Source: Planctomycetaceae bacterium
GTDB lineage: Bacteria; Planctomycetota; Planctomycetia; Pirellulales; Pirellulaceae
Direction: 5' to 3'
NCBI GenBank assembly: GCA_007694185.1
Contig: RECD01000151.1
Span: 1 to 43,650, forward strand
Length of the DNA stretch: 43,650 bases
Shown: positions 32,903-41,541 of the stretch, piece after piece
Numbering within the stretch: the first letter of the stretch is position 1
How the letters are laid out: each line of letters starts with the position of its first letter
Position numbers and translations under genes: made by a program
Notes under the pieces: model-generated
Database searches by the model: none
Seen by the model: the letters and a program-made list of their open reading frames with translations, nothing else
What the model was told of the DNA's origin: nothing

Positions 32903-35437
32903 GTGCCGCTGAACGAACCTCGCAGCTCGTGGACCGGTCGGTTCGGAGTCTGGGCTTGGCTGTTGGCTTCGGCCGTGGCAGCGGGAGCCGCGATTGCGGA
33001 CGAAGCGGTCACGGTGACCTCGATCGGGTCCTCGATCGGCGTTCGCTCCTTTTCCGCCGGCCGCTGGGGGTTGGTCCGGGTCGCTGTACTGAATGAGTCG
33101 CCGGAACCGGCCATGATCCGCGCCGTGGTCAATTTGAAGGACACTCCCGACCTGCGGTTCGGTCGTGACGTCTGGGTTCCCGCTCGGTCGACTCGCACGA
33201 CTTCGATCCCGATCCATGTTGGCAGCGAGTTGCGTGACGAACGTTCAGTCGAAATCGTCGGGCGGGTGCTCTTGGGCGCCGAGATGTCAGCCAACGACAG
33301 CAGTTCCAACCTGGGGATCGTCTTGGGTGAAGACGCCACGGTGCTGATCCAAGACGATCCGCTTGTGGAACCGGAAGGCGATCTCGACCCGCGAGAGAAG
33401 GACCCGGCCTATGAGGTGGTGCTGGCGATGCGGGCATCACGCAATTTCTCCCGAACCCTGATCCGGCCCAGCGAGCGATTGTTGCCCGCCACGGTCCAGG
33501 GTTGGGATGCGGTGAGGCATGTGGTCGTCGCCGGTGACCGGTTGACCAGCGAAGCGGGGGCGGCCGCGTCGCTGCGGCAGTGGGTCAACGAAGGGGGGCG
33601 GATGTGGGTCCAACTCAACCGCACCGATCCGGAGACGTTGGCGGTGCTGTTCGGCTCGACCCTCGGCCTAGAGGTGATCGATCGCGTCCCGCTGAACCAA
33701 TTCGAAGTCAAGGATGCCAAGGCGGTCGACCAGCCGACGGTGGCCGCGATCGATGCCGAAGAGCCGATCGAGCTGATTCGGGCATGGGTCGAAGGCGGCG
33801 AGGTCGCGTATCGGGTCGACGGTTGGCCGGCGGCGGTGCAGTTCCCCTACGGCAGGGGTTCGGTGATCGTAACGCTGCTGGACGCCCACGGCTGGATGCG
33901 GCCTCGTGACCAGCGGGACCCAGCGGAATACGAACCGATGACTTACACCGATTTCATGCCGCTCGAACCGCTCGATGAACTGGCAGACCGGATGTACCAA
34001 CCGCGAGAAGAGGCGGAGTTGGATCGGGATGTGTTCGCGAGCTACGTCGCCGATCGGATCGGATACCGGATCCCCGGTCGTGGGGCCGTGCTGGGGATAC
34101 TCGGCCTCTTCTGCCTGTCGATCCTGGTGGCCGGAACGCTGCTGGTGGGCCGGCAGCAGTTGGAGTATTTGCCCGCGGTGGCGGTGGTCGCCTGCCTGCT
34201 GGCGGCGGCGGTTTTGGTCAGCTTGGGGCGATCCAGTCGGGGAGACGTGCCGGCGACGTTGGCGGAGTTGCGAGTCGTGTCGGTCAATCCGCAGACCGGC
34301 TCGGCTTCGGGTACCGGGTCGTTCGCGATTTATCAGCCGGACCAGATGCGGGCTGACTTCAGCGGCCGTGGGCTGCGGATCGATCCTCAGATGCCCGACT
34401 TGGGTGGCCAGATCCGGCAATGGATTTGGAGTGACGCGGAGCGATGGCGGTGGGATGAGACACGATTGCCGCCCGGCGTTCGGGTGATGTGGGGCGAATC
34501 CGACGAGGTGTTGGGGGGGGCAGTCCGCGCCCAGGCGAGCCTCGGCCCCGAGGGTTTCGAAGGGGTCGTGACGCTCGAAGGCATCACGCGTCGGTCAGCG
34601 GGTGAACCGGGCGAACCGGCACCACCTCGAATCGAAGACGCGTTGGTGCTGTTCCCGCGGTCTCCTCCCCTGGCTACGACCCTGACCGACGACGGCCGGT
34701 TCTTGTCCGGCGAAGGGGACATGCTCGCCACCGGGCAATACACCTCCGCGACGTTGTTGACGGACGAGCAGCGTCGGCGCGCCGCCGTATTGGAATCGTG
34801 GTTCGCGGGGAGGCGAGATTCGGTCAACGCGACGGGCCCCGTGGTGTTGGCTTGGGTCGAAAATGGGCGAACGGTATTCGATTCCCAGCGGCCGCTCCAG
34901 CGGACGGAAACGTCGCTGTTGACGATCCCGCTGACGCTGGTTCGAACCGCTCCCGATACTCTGGTGTCGATCCCGGCGTCTGCGGTGGCCCCACGGGCGA
35001 TCCTGGGCGAGTTGGGGCAATCGTCGGCGTTCGACAATCAGACGGCGAGCTGGAATCATCCCAATACCCGGCCGACGGAAACGCGATTGCGGTTCCAGTT
35101 GCCACCATCCGTCCTGCCGATCCGGTTGGACATGGTCCGTTTGACGCTCGATTGTCACCTGCCGTCGCGGCCGCTCGAGGTTTTCGTGGTCCGAGGCAAG
35201 GAGCGGCTGTCGGTGCTCCGCCAGATCAACGCGTCCGGGACGATCCGGGTCGAGGTCACCGATCCGGCTTGGTTGACCACCGACCCGCTGGGCGGTGTGA
35301 TCCTGGACATCGCGGTCGGTGACTTACGTTCCGATGTGGATGAAGTGACGATCGCCAACAGCGGCTGGAGCATTCGTTCCTCGCGATTGACGGCCGCCGG
35401 TAAAACGCTCCCTGAGGAGGGGGAAAGCGACCAATGA
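32903..35437 (+). CDS. Large exported membrane protein, possible GldG-like ABC accessory subunit
   Basis: An 844-residue protein of unknown function. GTG 32903 is chosen because it gives a clean signal peptide (RFGVWAWLLASAVAAGAAIADE). The first 380 residues after it are outside the membrane and include a beta-sandwich-like region, then a Rossmann-like part (VRHVVVAGDRL, LRQWVNEGGRMWVQLN) reminiscent of the GATase-like fold in GldG-type ABC accessory proteins. Two hydrophobic spans follow (about residues 395-416 and 424-442, GILGLFCLSILVAGTLLVG and AVAVVACLLAAAVLVSLG). A 400-residue C-terminal domain then probably lies again on the outer face. Its stop overlaps the ATG of an ABC ATPase (ATGA), so it belongs to the transporter operon. 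The accessory role is inference from position and fold hints only. Confidence 0.8.
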   Translation: MPLNEPRSSWTGRFGVWAWLLASAVAAGAAIADEAVTVTSIGSSIGVRSFSAGRWGLVRVAVLNESPEPAMIRAVVNLKDTPDLRFGRDVWVPARSTRTTSIPIHVGSELRDERSVEIVGRVLLGAEMSANDSSSNLGIVLGEDATVLIQDDPLVEPEGDLDPREKDPAYEVVLAMRASRNFSRTLIRPSERLLPATVQGWDAVRHVVVAGDRLTSEAGAAASLRQWVNEGGRMWVQLNRTDPETLAVLFGSTLGLEVIDRVPLNQFEVKDAKAVDQPTVAAIDAEEPIELIRAWVEGGEVAYRVDGWPAAVQFPYGRGSVIVTLLDAHGWMRPRDQRDPAEYEPMTYTDFMPLEPLDELADRMYQPREEAELDRDVFASYVADRIGYRIPGRGAVLGILGLFCLSILVAGTLLVGRQQLEYLPAVAVVACLLAAAVLVSLGRSSRGDVPATLAELRVVSVNPQTGSASGTGSFAIYQPDQMRADFSGRGLRIDPQMPDLGGQIRQWIWSDAERWRWDETRLPPGVRVMWGESDEVLGGAVRAQASLGPEGFEGVVTLEGITRRSAGEPGEPAPPRIEDALVLFPRSPPLATTLTDDGRFLSGEGDMLATGQYTSATLLTDEQRRRAAVLESWFAGRRDSVNATGPVVLAWVENGRTVFDSQRPLQRTETSLLTIPLTLVRTAPDTLVSIPASAVAPRAILGELGQSSAFDNQTASWNHPNTRPTETRLRFQLPPSVLPIRLDMVRLTLDCHLPSRPLEVFVVRGKERLSVLRQINASGTIRVEVTDPAWLTTDPLGGVILDIAVGDLRSDVDEVTIANSGWSIRSSRLTAAGKTLPEEGESDQ

Positions 35438-36501
35438 ACCGCCCAGAAATAATCGGCCAATCCCCGAACGGTGGCCAATCTCCGAGCCATGTCGCGTCTC
35501 AGAAGCCTCCCGTGAAGGCGGCCGAGGAACCGGTCGTGGAGGTTCGCAATCTCGGCAAACGCTACGGCGAGTTTGTCGCCTTGGAGGATCTGAGCCTGAC
35601 GGTGATGCGCGGGCAGATCCTCGGGTTCATCGGTCCCAACGGGGCCGGCAAGACGACGACGATCAAGATCTTGGTGGGGTTGGCCAGACCCACTTCGGGC
35701 GTCGCCCGGATCGCGGGGATCGATTGCGCCCGCGATTCGGCGAGGATCAAGCGGGTCGTCGGTTACATGCCGGACGGATTCGGGTCGTACGACAACATGC
35801 GGGTCCGCGAGTACCTCGATTTCTTCGGCGCGGCCTTCGGCATCCCTCGCCGGCAGCGGGTGCCTCGGATCGCCGAGGTATTGGAGATCACCAACAGCAC
35901 CTACATGCAGGACCGTTACGTCGAAAGCCTCAGTCACGGCATGCAGCAGCGGGTCGGGATTGCCCGGACGTTGTTGCACGACCCCGAGGTGCTGATCTTT
36001 GACGAGCCCGCGAACGGCCTTGACCCTCAGGCCCGGATCGAGATGCGGGAATTGCTGCTGCGACTGGCCGCGTCGGGCAAGACGTTGATCGTGACGAGTC
36101 ACATCCTGCCGGAATTGTCGCGGATTTGTGATCAGGTCGCCATCATCACTCAGGGCCGCTTGCGGGCGGCAGGTTCGCTAGAAGAGATCATGCGGAACCT
36201 GAATCAGCGGCGGACGATCGAGATCCAGCTGCCGGCCGGCCAAGAATTGGCGGTCGCTGAAGCCGCGGTTCGCGACCGCTTGGGCGATGACGGCAGCTTA
36301 GCAGTCTCGCCGGCGGAAGGGATGTTGCGGTTCGAGACGACCCAAACGGACGACCAGTTGAGCGACGTCTTGTCGTCACTGATTTCCGCCGGGGTCCGGA
36401 TCTGTCAATTCCGCGAACTTCAAACCGATCTGGAGGACGCCTTCATGTCCGTGCTGCAGCAGCAGCGGGCGGCCGAATCGCTCTCGCCGGAGAAAGCTTG
36501 A
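35434..36501 (+). CDS. ABC transporter ATP-binding protein, GldA-like
   Basis: The 355-residue ATPase of the second ABC-2 system. A 35-residue hydrophilic lead precedes the ABC core. Walker A is GPNGAGKTTT (near residue 69), the Q-loop lies around MPDGFGSYDNMRV, the signature is LSHGMQQRVG (near 166), Walker B is LIFDEPANGLDP (near 188), and the switch histidine is in VTSHILPELSRICD. The C-terminal extension of about 100 residues is typical of GldA/CcmA-type exporter ATPases. The start codon overlaps the stop of the large membrane protein gene (ATGA). The stop overlaps the start of the permease by one base. Three-way coupling suggests a fixed stoichiometry. Confidence 0.93.
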   Translation: MNRPEIIGQSPNGGQSPSHVASQKPPVKAAEEPVVEVRNLGKRYGEFVALEDLSLTVMRGQILGFIGPNGAGKTTTIKILVGLARPTSGVARIAGIDCARDSARIKRVVGYMPDGFGSYDNMRVREYLDFFGAAFGIPRRQRVPRIAEVLEITNSTYMQDRYVESLSHGMQQRVGIARTLLHDPEVLIFDEPANGLDPQARIEMRELLLRLAASGKTLIVTSHILPELSRICDQVAIITQGRLRAAGSLEEIMRNLNQRRTIEIQLPAGQELAVAEAAVRDRLGDDGSLAVSPAEGMLRFETTQTDDQLSDVLSSLISAGVRICQFRELQTDLEDAFMSVLQQQRAAESLSPEKA

Positions 36502-38156
36502 TGCTGGCGATCTTGCGGCGTGAACTGATCGCCATTTTGCGAACCCGAAAAGCGTTTGTGCTGCAACTGGGCGTCGCGGCCTGTTTCGTCGGGCTGATCG
36601 CGCTGCGATGGCCCACCGACGGACGCGCCGACTTGTCGGGAACGAGGTCAGGCGAAGTGTTTCGGCTGTTTTCCTACGCGTTGTTGGCGGCGATCGCGTT
36701 GCTCGCGCCGGTCTTTCCGGCGACCTCCATCGTGACGGAACGACGACGGGGGACCCTGGCGCTGTTGCTCAATTCGCCGCTGAGCCCGGCGACGATTTAC
36801 GCCGGCAAGTGGCTGGGGGTGCTGGGGTTCGTCGGGTTGTTGTTGGGATTGACCATGCCGGCCGCCGCGGCCTGCTATGCGATGGGCGGCATCTCGTTAA
36901 GCGGTCAACTCGTCGCGGTCTACGGCCTGCTGGTCTTGGTCGCCGTCCAATACACCTGCTTGGGGTTGCTGGTCAGCAGTTTGGCGAACAGCGCCGACGG
37001 CGCGGTGCGGGTGACTTACGGCTGCGTTCTGGCACTCGCGGTGTTGACGTTGGCGCCCTATTTTTTCCTTCAGCAATCCGCGGGTTGGCTGTCCGAGGTG
37101 GCCGCTTGGCTCCGCTGTGTTTCGCCGATCCCGGCGATGATGGAAATCGTCGGTCAGGGTGACATCGGTTCCGAAATCGCCTGGCAAGGCCCGTCTGCGG
37201 TAGCCCGTTTCTTGATCTTGGCCCCGATCCTTTCGGCCGTTTTCGCGGGGATCACGATCTCGCGGTTGCGCTATCATCTGCTCGACCGTTCACGAAGCCA
37301 GGGGCTGATCACCGACAACCGGGGGTTGGGTGCCCGGACGGCGCGGCGGGCGTTCTTCATCATCGACCCGAGGCGGCGGAGCCGGAACATCGGCGACTGG
37401 GTGAATCCGGTGATGGCCAAGGAGTTTCGAACGCGCCGGTTCGGACGTTCGCACTGGATGCTGAGGCTGATCGGCATCTGCGCGATCCTGTCGTTGTTCC
37501 TCGCGTTCACCGTCACCACCGGGACGGTCCGTTGGGAACTCGAGGCCGTGGGCGGTCCCTTGGTGCTGCTGCAGGTGGGGTTGATGGTCGTGTTCATGCC
37601 GAGCTTGGCAGCCGGATTGATCAGCAGCGAGCAGGAGAACCACGCTTGGCCCTTGCTGCGGACCGCGCCGTTGTCGGGCGGCCAGATCGTCCGCGGAAAG
37701 TTACTCAGTTCCCTCTGGACGATGCTGTTGATGTTGGGGGCGACCCTGCCCGGATACGTCGTCATGATCTACATCCAACCGACACTTTGGCTGCAGGTCG
37801 TGCGGGCTTTCGTCTGTCTGCTGTTTGCCGGTTTGGTGGCGCTGATGATCAGCGCGATGGTCGGATCATGGTTCCGGCGGACGGCGGCGGCGACGACCGC
37901 GGCCTACGTCGCGGTACTCGGGCTGTTCGGTGGCACGCTCCTGATCTGGCTTGCCCGAGACGCCCCGTTCGGATTCCGAACGGTCGAGAATGCGTTGAAA
38001 TGGAACCCGATGGCCGCCGCGTTGTCGGTCTTCAACCTGCCCGGGTTTCGCAACTACCAGTTGGTCCCAATCAGCTGGTGGATCTCGGCCGCGATCGTGA
38101 TCGTTTGCTTTCTGGTGATGCGATTTCGTGTTCAAGCTTTGACGAGGCCCGAATGA
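36501..38156 (+). CDS. ABC-2 permease with two fused modules
   Basis: A 551-residue integral membrane protein. Each half starts with the same kind of amphipathic element before its first span: LAILRRELIAILRTRKAFVL at the N-terminus and NPVMAKEFRTRRFGRSHWML near residue 303. Each half contains about six membrane spans, so one polypeptide appears to carry both ABC-2 half-transporters. Spans include FSYALLAAIALLAPVFPATSI, VLGFVGLLLGLTMPAAAACY, LVLVAVQYTCLGLLVSSLA in the first half and LIGICAILSLFLAFTV, LVLLQVGLMVVFMPSLAAG, VCLLFAGLVALMISAMVG in the second. The ATG at 36501 shares a base with the ATPase stop (TGATG); a TTG at 36498 is the alternative. Its stop overlaps the HEAT-repeat gene start (ATGA). 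Substrate unknown. Confidence 0.9.
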   Translation: MLAILRRELIAILRTRKAFVLQLGVAACFVGLIALRWPTDGRADLSGTRSGEVFRLFSYALLAAIALLAPVFPATSIVTERRRGTLALLLNSPLSPATIYAGKWLGVLGFVGLLLGLTMPAAAACYAMGGISLSGQLVAVYGLLVLVAVQYTCLGLLVSSLANSADGAVRVTYGCVLALAVLTLAPYFFLQQSAGWLSEVAAWLRCVSPIPAMMEIVGQGDIGSEIAWQGPSAVARFLILAPILSAVFAGITISRLRYHLLDRSRSQGLITDNRGLGARTARRAFFIIDPRRRSRNIGDWVNPVMAKEFRTRRFGRSHWMLRLIGICAILSLFLAFTVTTGTVRWELEAVGGPLVLLQVGLMVVFMPSLAAGLISSEQENHAWPLLRTAPLSGGQIVRGKLLSSLWTMLLMLGATLPGYVVMIYIQPTLWLQVVRAFVCLLFAGLVALMISAMVGSWFRRTAAATTAAYVAVLGLFGGTLLIWLARDAPFGFRTVENALKWNPMAAALSVFNLPGFRNYQLVPISWWISAAIVIVCFLVMRFRVQALTRPE

Positions 38157-40045
38157 GGTTTTCGCGTCCGTGGCAACTCATCAGAAAAGCCCACCCGGTG
38201 GCTCGGGCTCGCCCGTTCGGCTCCCTCGTCAACCGGATATCATCCGGTTGCCGGTCGGCCTTGATCGCCGGGGTGCTGATCGGGGCAGGTCTCGGCGTCG
38301 ACGTCATGCCTGCTCAAGAGCCGACCGCACCGGCTGAAGAACCGAAGGCCGCCCCGAGGATCGATCGGCAGATCGATTGGGATCGAGAGACCAATCCGAT
38401 TTTGGGCCTGCTCAGCGAGGAATTGACGTGGCCGACCGAACTACGGCCGGTTTGGTTGAAGGCGCTGCGACACCCCGAATCGGACCTGCGTCGCGAAGTC
38501 GCGGAATCGATCCTGGTGGCTCACCGAGCCGGCATGCCGGGATTGGTCGAATTGCAGGATGGGTTGCGTGAGGTGTTGGAATCCTCGGAAGAGTCGTGGG
38601 TTACCCGAACGTCGGTTGCTGCGGCACTGATCGAACTGGATTGCCGTGATTTGGCGCCGTTGTTGGCAGCCCAGGCTGCTCAGGGGCCGCCTCATCTGCG
38701 GAGGCTCGTGGAACGTGGGCTGGCGGATTGGGATTACCAACCGATTCGTGAGGTCTGGTTGGAGCGTATCAGCGAACCGGGGGCGGACCCGCAATCGGTT
38801 CGTTCGGCTGTCGAATTGCTGGCTGAAGTCAACGAGAACCGAGCAGTCGGACCTTTGAGCCAGCGGCTGTTGTCGAAGTTGACCCCGCCGGCGCTGCGGA
38901 TCGCCGCGGCTCGCGGGTTGGCGAAACTGGCGCCGCCGGAGGTGTTGGAGTGGTCCGAGCGGTTGTCGGAGCGGGGTTCGAAAGGCGAGTTGCTGGAAGC
39001 TCAACTGGGCGTTGAACTGTTGGCCCACCAGTCTGGGCTGGCGGCGATCGAGTTGTTGGAACGATATGTCGAACATCCCGCCCCGACCGTCGCCGCGGTG
39101 GCGCTTGCGCGGTTGTTGGACATCGAACCGGCAAGGGTTTTGGCACGCGCCGAGCAAATGCTCCAGAACCCCGACGCGAACCTCCGCCGGATCACGCTGT
39201 CGGCCTTGGTCGATGATCCTACGGAGCGTTCGGTCGGCTGGCTGGCTTACGCTTTGGACGATCGCGTCCCGTCGCATCGGGTGGAGGCCCGTCGGGGCCT
39301 GCTCCGGCATGCCGCCGAACCCGCACTGCGAGACGAAGTGATCGGGCGATCGGTCGACGCGTTGGAACTCGATTCCTGGCGGTCCAGGGAGCAGGCCTTG
39401 ATCGTGCTGACCGAGCTACAGCATCGGGTGATCAACGATCGGTTGCCGGCCCTGCTCGAATACCCCCGAGACGAAGTTCAGATCGCTGCGGCTTGGGCGA
39501 TCAAGCATCTGTTCCAGCAGGATCGGGCGGAGCAGGCGTACGAGCTGGCGACCGAAATCACGGCACGGATCGACGCGGGCGGATCGACCGAAGCGACTTC
39601 CTATGTCCAGGCCCATCTGCTGGAGGCGTTGGGGTTGTTGGAGCACCGCCCCGCGGTGGAACTGCTGTTGAAGCCGCTCCCCAAGGGGGCCGCCTACGTG
39701 GTCCAGTCGCGAGCTTCGGCGGTTTGGGCTTTGGGATTCTTGCTCGCCCCCGAAACGGACGCTGCCACGATCCGTTTGCTCGAGGAACGGTTGGCGGATG
39801 CGAATTCGGTGCCGATGGAGTTCGAAGAGGTGCGCGCTGCCGCGGCGATCGCGCTGGGCCGGATCGGCGACCCCCGATCGTTGGCCGAGCTGCGCCGGTG
39901 GTACGTTTTCGATGGTCCGCAAACCCCGGTGGGCCGGAGTTGCGGTTGGTCGATCGAGCAGATGACTGGCGAGCCGCTGCCAGCTGCGGTTGTCCCGCAG
40001 CGGACGGTCATCAACTGGTTCGTCGAACCGCTCGCCGGCCCCTGA
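38153..40045 (+). CDS. Exported or membrane-anchored HEAT-repeat protein
   Basis: A 630-residue protein coupled to the ABC permease by an ATGA overlap at 38153; the longer frame back to 37532 is antisense-like reading of the permease and is rejected. The N-terminus has a basic 33-residue lead and a hydrophobic segment (about 34-52, SALIAGVLIGAGLGVDV), so it is exported or anchored with the bulk outside. The rest is an alpha solenoid of about ten HEAT-like repeats, for example HPAPTVAAVALARLLDIEPA, NPDANLRRITLSALVDDPT, VPSHRVEARRGLLRHAAEP, YPRDEVQIAAAWAIKHLF, EVRAAAAIALGRIGDPRSL. Such solenoids are protein-binding scaffolds. Its consistent overlap with a transporter suggests that it works with the exporter or its cargo. 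This is inference, as no catalytic motif is visible. Confidence 0.88.
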   Translation: MRFSRPWQLIRKAHPVARARPFGSLVNRISSGCRSALIAGVLIGAGLGVDVMPAQEPTAPAEEPKAAPRIDRQIDWDRETNPILGLLSEELTWPTELRPVWLKALRHPESDLRREVAESILVAHRAGMPGLVELQDGLREVLESSEESWVTRTSVAAALIELDCRDLAPLLAAQAAQGPPHLRRLVERGLADWDYQPIREVWLERISEPGADPQSVRSAVELLAEVNENRAVGPLSQRLLSKLTPPALRIAAARGLAKLAPPEVLEWSERLSERGSKGELLEAQLGVELLAHQSGLAAIELLERYVEHPAPTVAAVALARLLDIEPARVLARAEQMLQNPDANLRRITLSALVDDPTERSVGWLAYALDDRVPSHRVEARRGLLRHAAEPALRDEVIGRSVDALELDSWRSREQALIVLTELQHRVINDRLPALLEYPRDEVQIAAAWAIKHLFQQDRAEQAYELATEITARIDAGGSTEATSYVQAHLLEALGLLEHRPAVELLLKPLPKGAAYVVQSRASAVWALGFLLAPETDAATIRLLEERLADANSVPMEFEEVRAAAAIALGRIGDPRSLAELRRWYVFDGPQTPVGRSCGWSIEQMTGEPLPAAVVPQRTVINWFVEPLAGP

Positions 40046-40068
40046 GCGAACCGCTCACCGGTCCCTGG
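40024..40068. repeat. Imperfect 22-bp tandem repeat across the HEAT gene stop codon
   Basis: Two copies (40024-40045 and 40047-40068) differ at three of 22 positions and are separated by one base. The TGA stop lies in the first copy and its equivalent in the second is TGG. A local duplication seems to have extended the 3' flank. The second copy also contributes to a CGGTCC/GGACCG hairpin (40059-40072) with no T run. Confidence 0.65.
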
Positions 40069-40166
40069 ACCGAGGCCCCCTAGACCGTGGGTTGGGCCAC
40101 GTCGCGCGGCGGGTTCGATACCGCCAAACCCGCATACCTTCCCTGTTGATCGATGGGTGATTCAAG

Positions 40167-41537
40167 ATGCGACAGCGACCGCACGTCTGCTCTTTGTTTT
40201 TGTGCTTCGTCGCACCCGCGATCGCCCTCGCGTCGGCAAGCATGGTGCTCGTCCCTGCGGCGTCCGCCGCCGATCCCCCCGATGCCGGACGCCCCGGTGC
40301 GATTCGGACGGTTTCAGCCGGACCGGCGGCGGCAGCGGATCGATCCGAGTCGGTCGCGCTTGCCGGTCTAAGTGATTTTCTGCGAGCGGGCCGCGAATGG
40401 ACGGCGGCGACCGAAGAGCCGTTCGCGACACTGCCGCTCAGCGCGTCCGAGGCTGACGAGGCGTTGCGGCGATTGGTCACCGCCCACCAGGAACTGCATC
40501 GGAAAACTCGCCGCCCCGAGCACGATGCCAAGCGGTTGGAATGGGACGGCTTGCAGATGAAGTACGAGGCGATCGTGTACGGCGATCGGCCCGAATCGGG
40601 CCACAGTTTGTACCTGTCGCTCCACGGAGGTGGCGGGGTCCCGGCGGCAACAAACGATGGGCAATGGCGAAACCAACAGCGGCTGTATCGTCTTGATGAA
40701 GGGATTTATGTCGCACCACGAGCCCCCACCGACACCTGGAACCTGTGGCACCAAGCTCACATCGACCGATTCCTGACACGCCTGATCGAAAACATGATCG
40801 TGTTTGAGGGCGTCGATCCGGATCGCGTCTTCATCACCGGCTATTCGGCGGGCGGCGACGGCGTTTATCAACTCGCCCCGCGACTGGCGGATCGCTTCGC
40901 GGCAGCGGCGGCGATGGCCGGACACCCCAACGAAACGCGGCCACCGGGTCTGCGCAATTTGCCCTTCACCTTGCATGTGGGCGAAAACGATTCGGGCTAT
41001 GGGCGCAATCAGCAGGCAGAGAAGTGGCGAGTTGCCTTGGCTCGTTTACGCGAGCAGGACCCCGCAGGATACCGACACTGGGTCAAGCTGCATGCGGGCA
41101 AAGGACACTGGATGGATCGTCAGGACGCGGAAGGGGTCGCGTGGATGGCGAGCTTCCGCCGTGACCTCACTCCCGATCGGGTCGTCTGGTTGCAGGATGA
41201 CGTGCTGGTCAACCGCTTTTACTGGTTGGCGGTTTCTGCGGAGCAGGCCGTCGTCGGGCGCCGGGTCGAAGTTTCGCGACAGGGTAATCGGTTCACGATC
41301 GACCACTGCGACGCGGCGGAACTGACGATCCTGTTGCGAGACGATTTCGTCGATCTGGAGGAACCGATCGAGGTCAGTTTTCAGAACGAAGTGATTTATC
41401 GGGATCGGGTCCGCCGGACCGTCGGAGATCTGGTCCGGACGCTGAGCGACCGCGGTGATCCTCGGGCGACGTTCTCCGCCAGCCTCACCGTGACACTGGC
41501 GGTCGCAGACGCGGACGGTTCAGCGCGGCCCGAATAG
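40167..41537 (+). CDS. Secreted alpha/beta hydrolase (esterase/depolymerase-like)
   Basis: A 456-residue exported hydrolase resembling the polyhydroxybutyrate-depolymerase/feruloyl-esterase (LpqC-type) and phospholipase/carboxylesterase group. The signal peptide is about residues 1-34 (FLCFVAPAIALAS, ending ASAAD). A helical region of about 90 residues precedes the core. The oxyanion stretch is LYLSLHGGGGVP, the nucleophile elbow GYSAGGDG (Ser near 227), the acid probably in HVGENDSGYGR (near 274), and the histidine in AGKGHWMDR (near 313). A C-terminal beta domain of about 120 residues (LVNRFYWLAVSAEQA onward) may bind the substrate or wall material. It starts 121 bases after the HEAT gene and may share that transcript. 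It is convergent with the next gene (4 bases apart). Confidence 0.88.
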   Translation: MRQRPHVCSLFLCFVAPAIALASASMVLVPAASAADPPDAGRPGAIRTVSAGPAAAADRSESVALAGLSDFLRAGREWTAATEEPFATLPLSASEADEALRRLVTAHQELHRKTRRPEHDAKRLEWDGLQMKYEAIVYGDRPESGHSLYLSLHGGGGVPAATNDGQWRNQQRLYRLDEGIYVAPRAPTDTWNLWHQAHIDRFLTRLIENMIVFEGVDPDRVFITGYSAGGDGVYQLAPRLADRFAAAAAMAGHPNETRPPGLRNLPFTLHVGENDSGYGRNQQAEKWRVALARLREQDPAGYRHWVKLHAGKGHWMDRQDAEGVAWMASFRRDLTPDRVVWLQDDVLVNRFYWLAVSAEQAVVGRRVEVSRQGNRFTIDHCDAAELTILLRDDFVDLEEPIEVSFQNEVIYRDRVRRTVGDLVRTLSDRGDPRATFSASLTVTLAVADADGSARPE

Positions 41538-41541
41538 CCGA

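Noticed and set aside
37532-38152. Upstream extension of the HEAT-repeat frame into the permease gene
   Set aside because: Its residues are arginine- and glycine-rich shadow text of the permease. The ATGA overlap at 38153 is the natural start.
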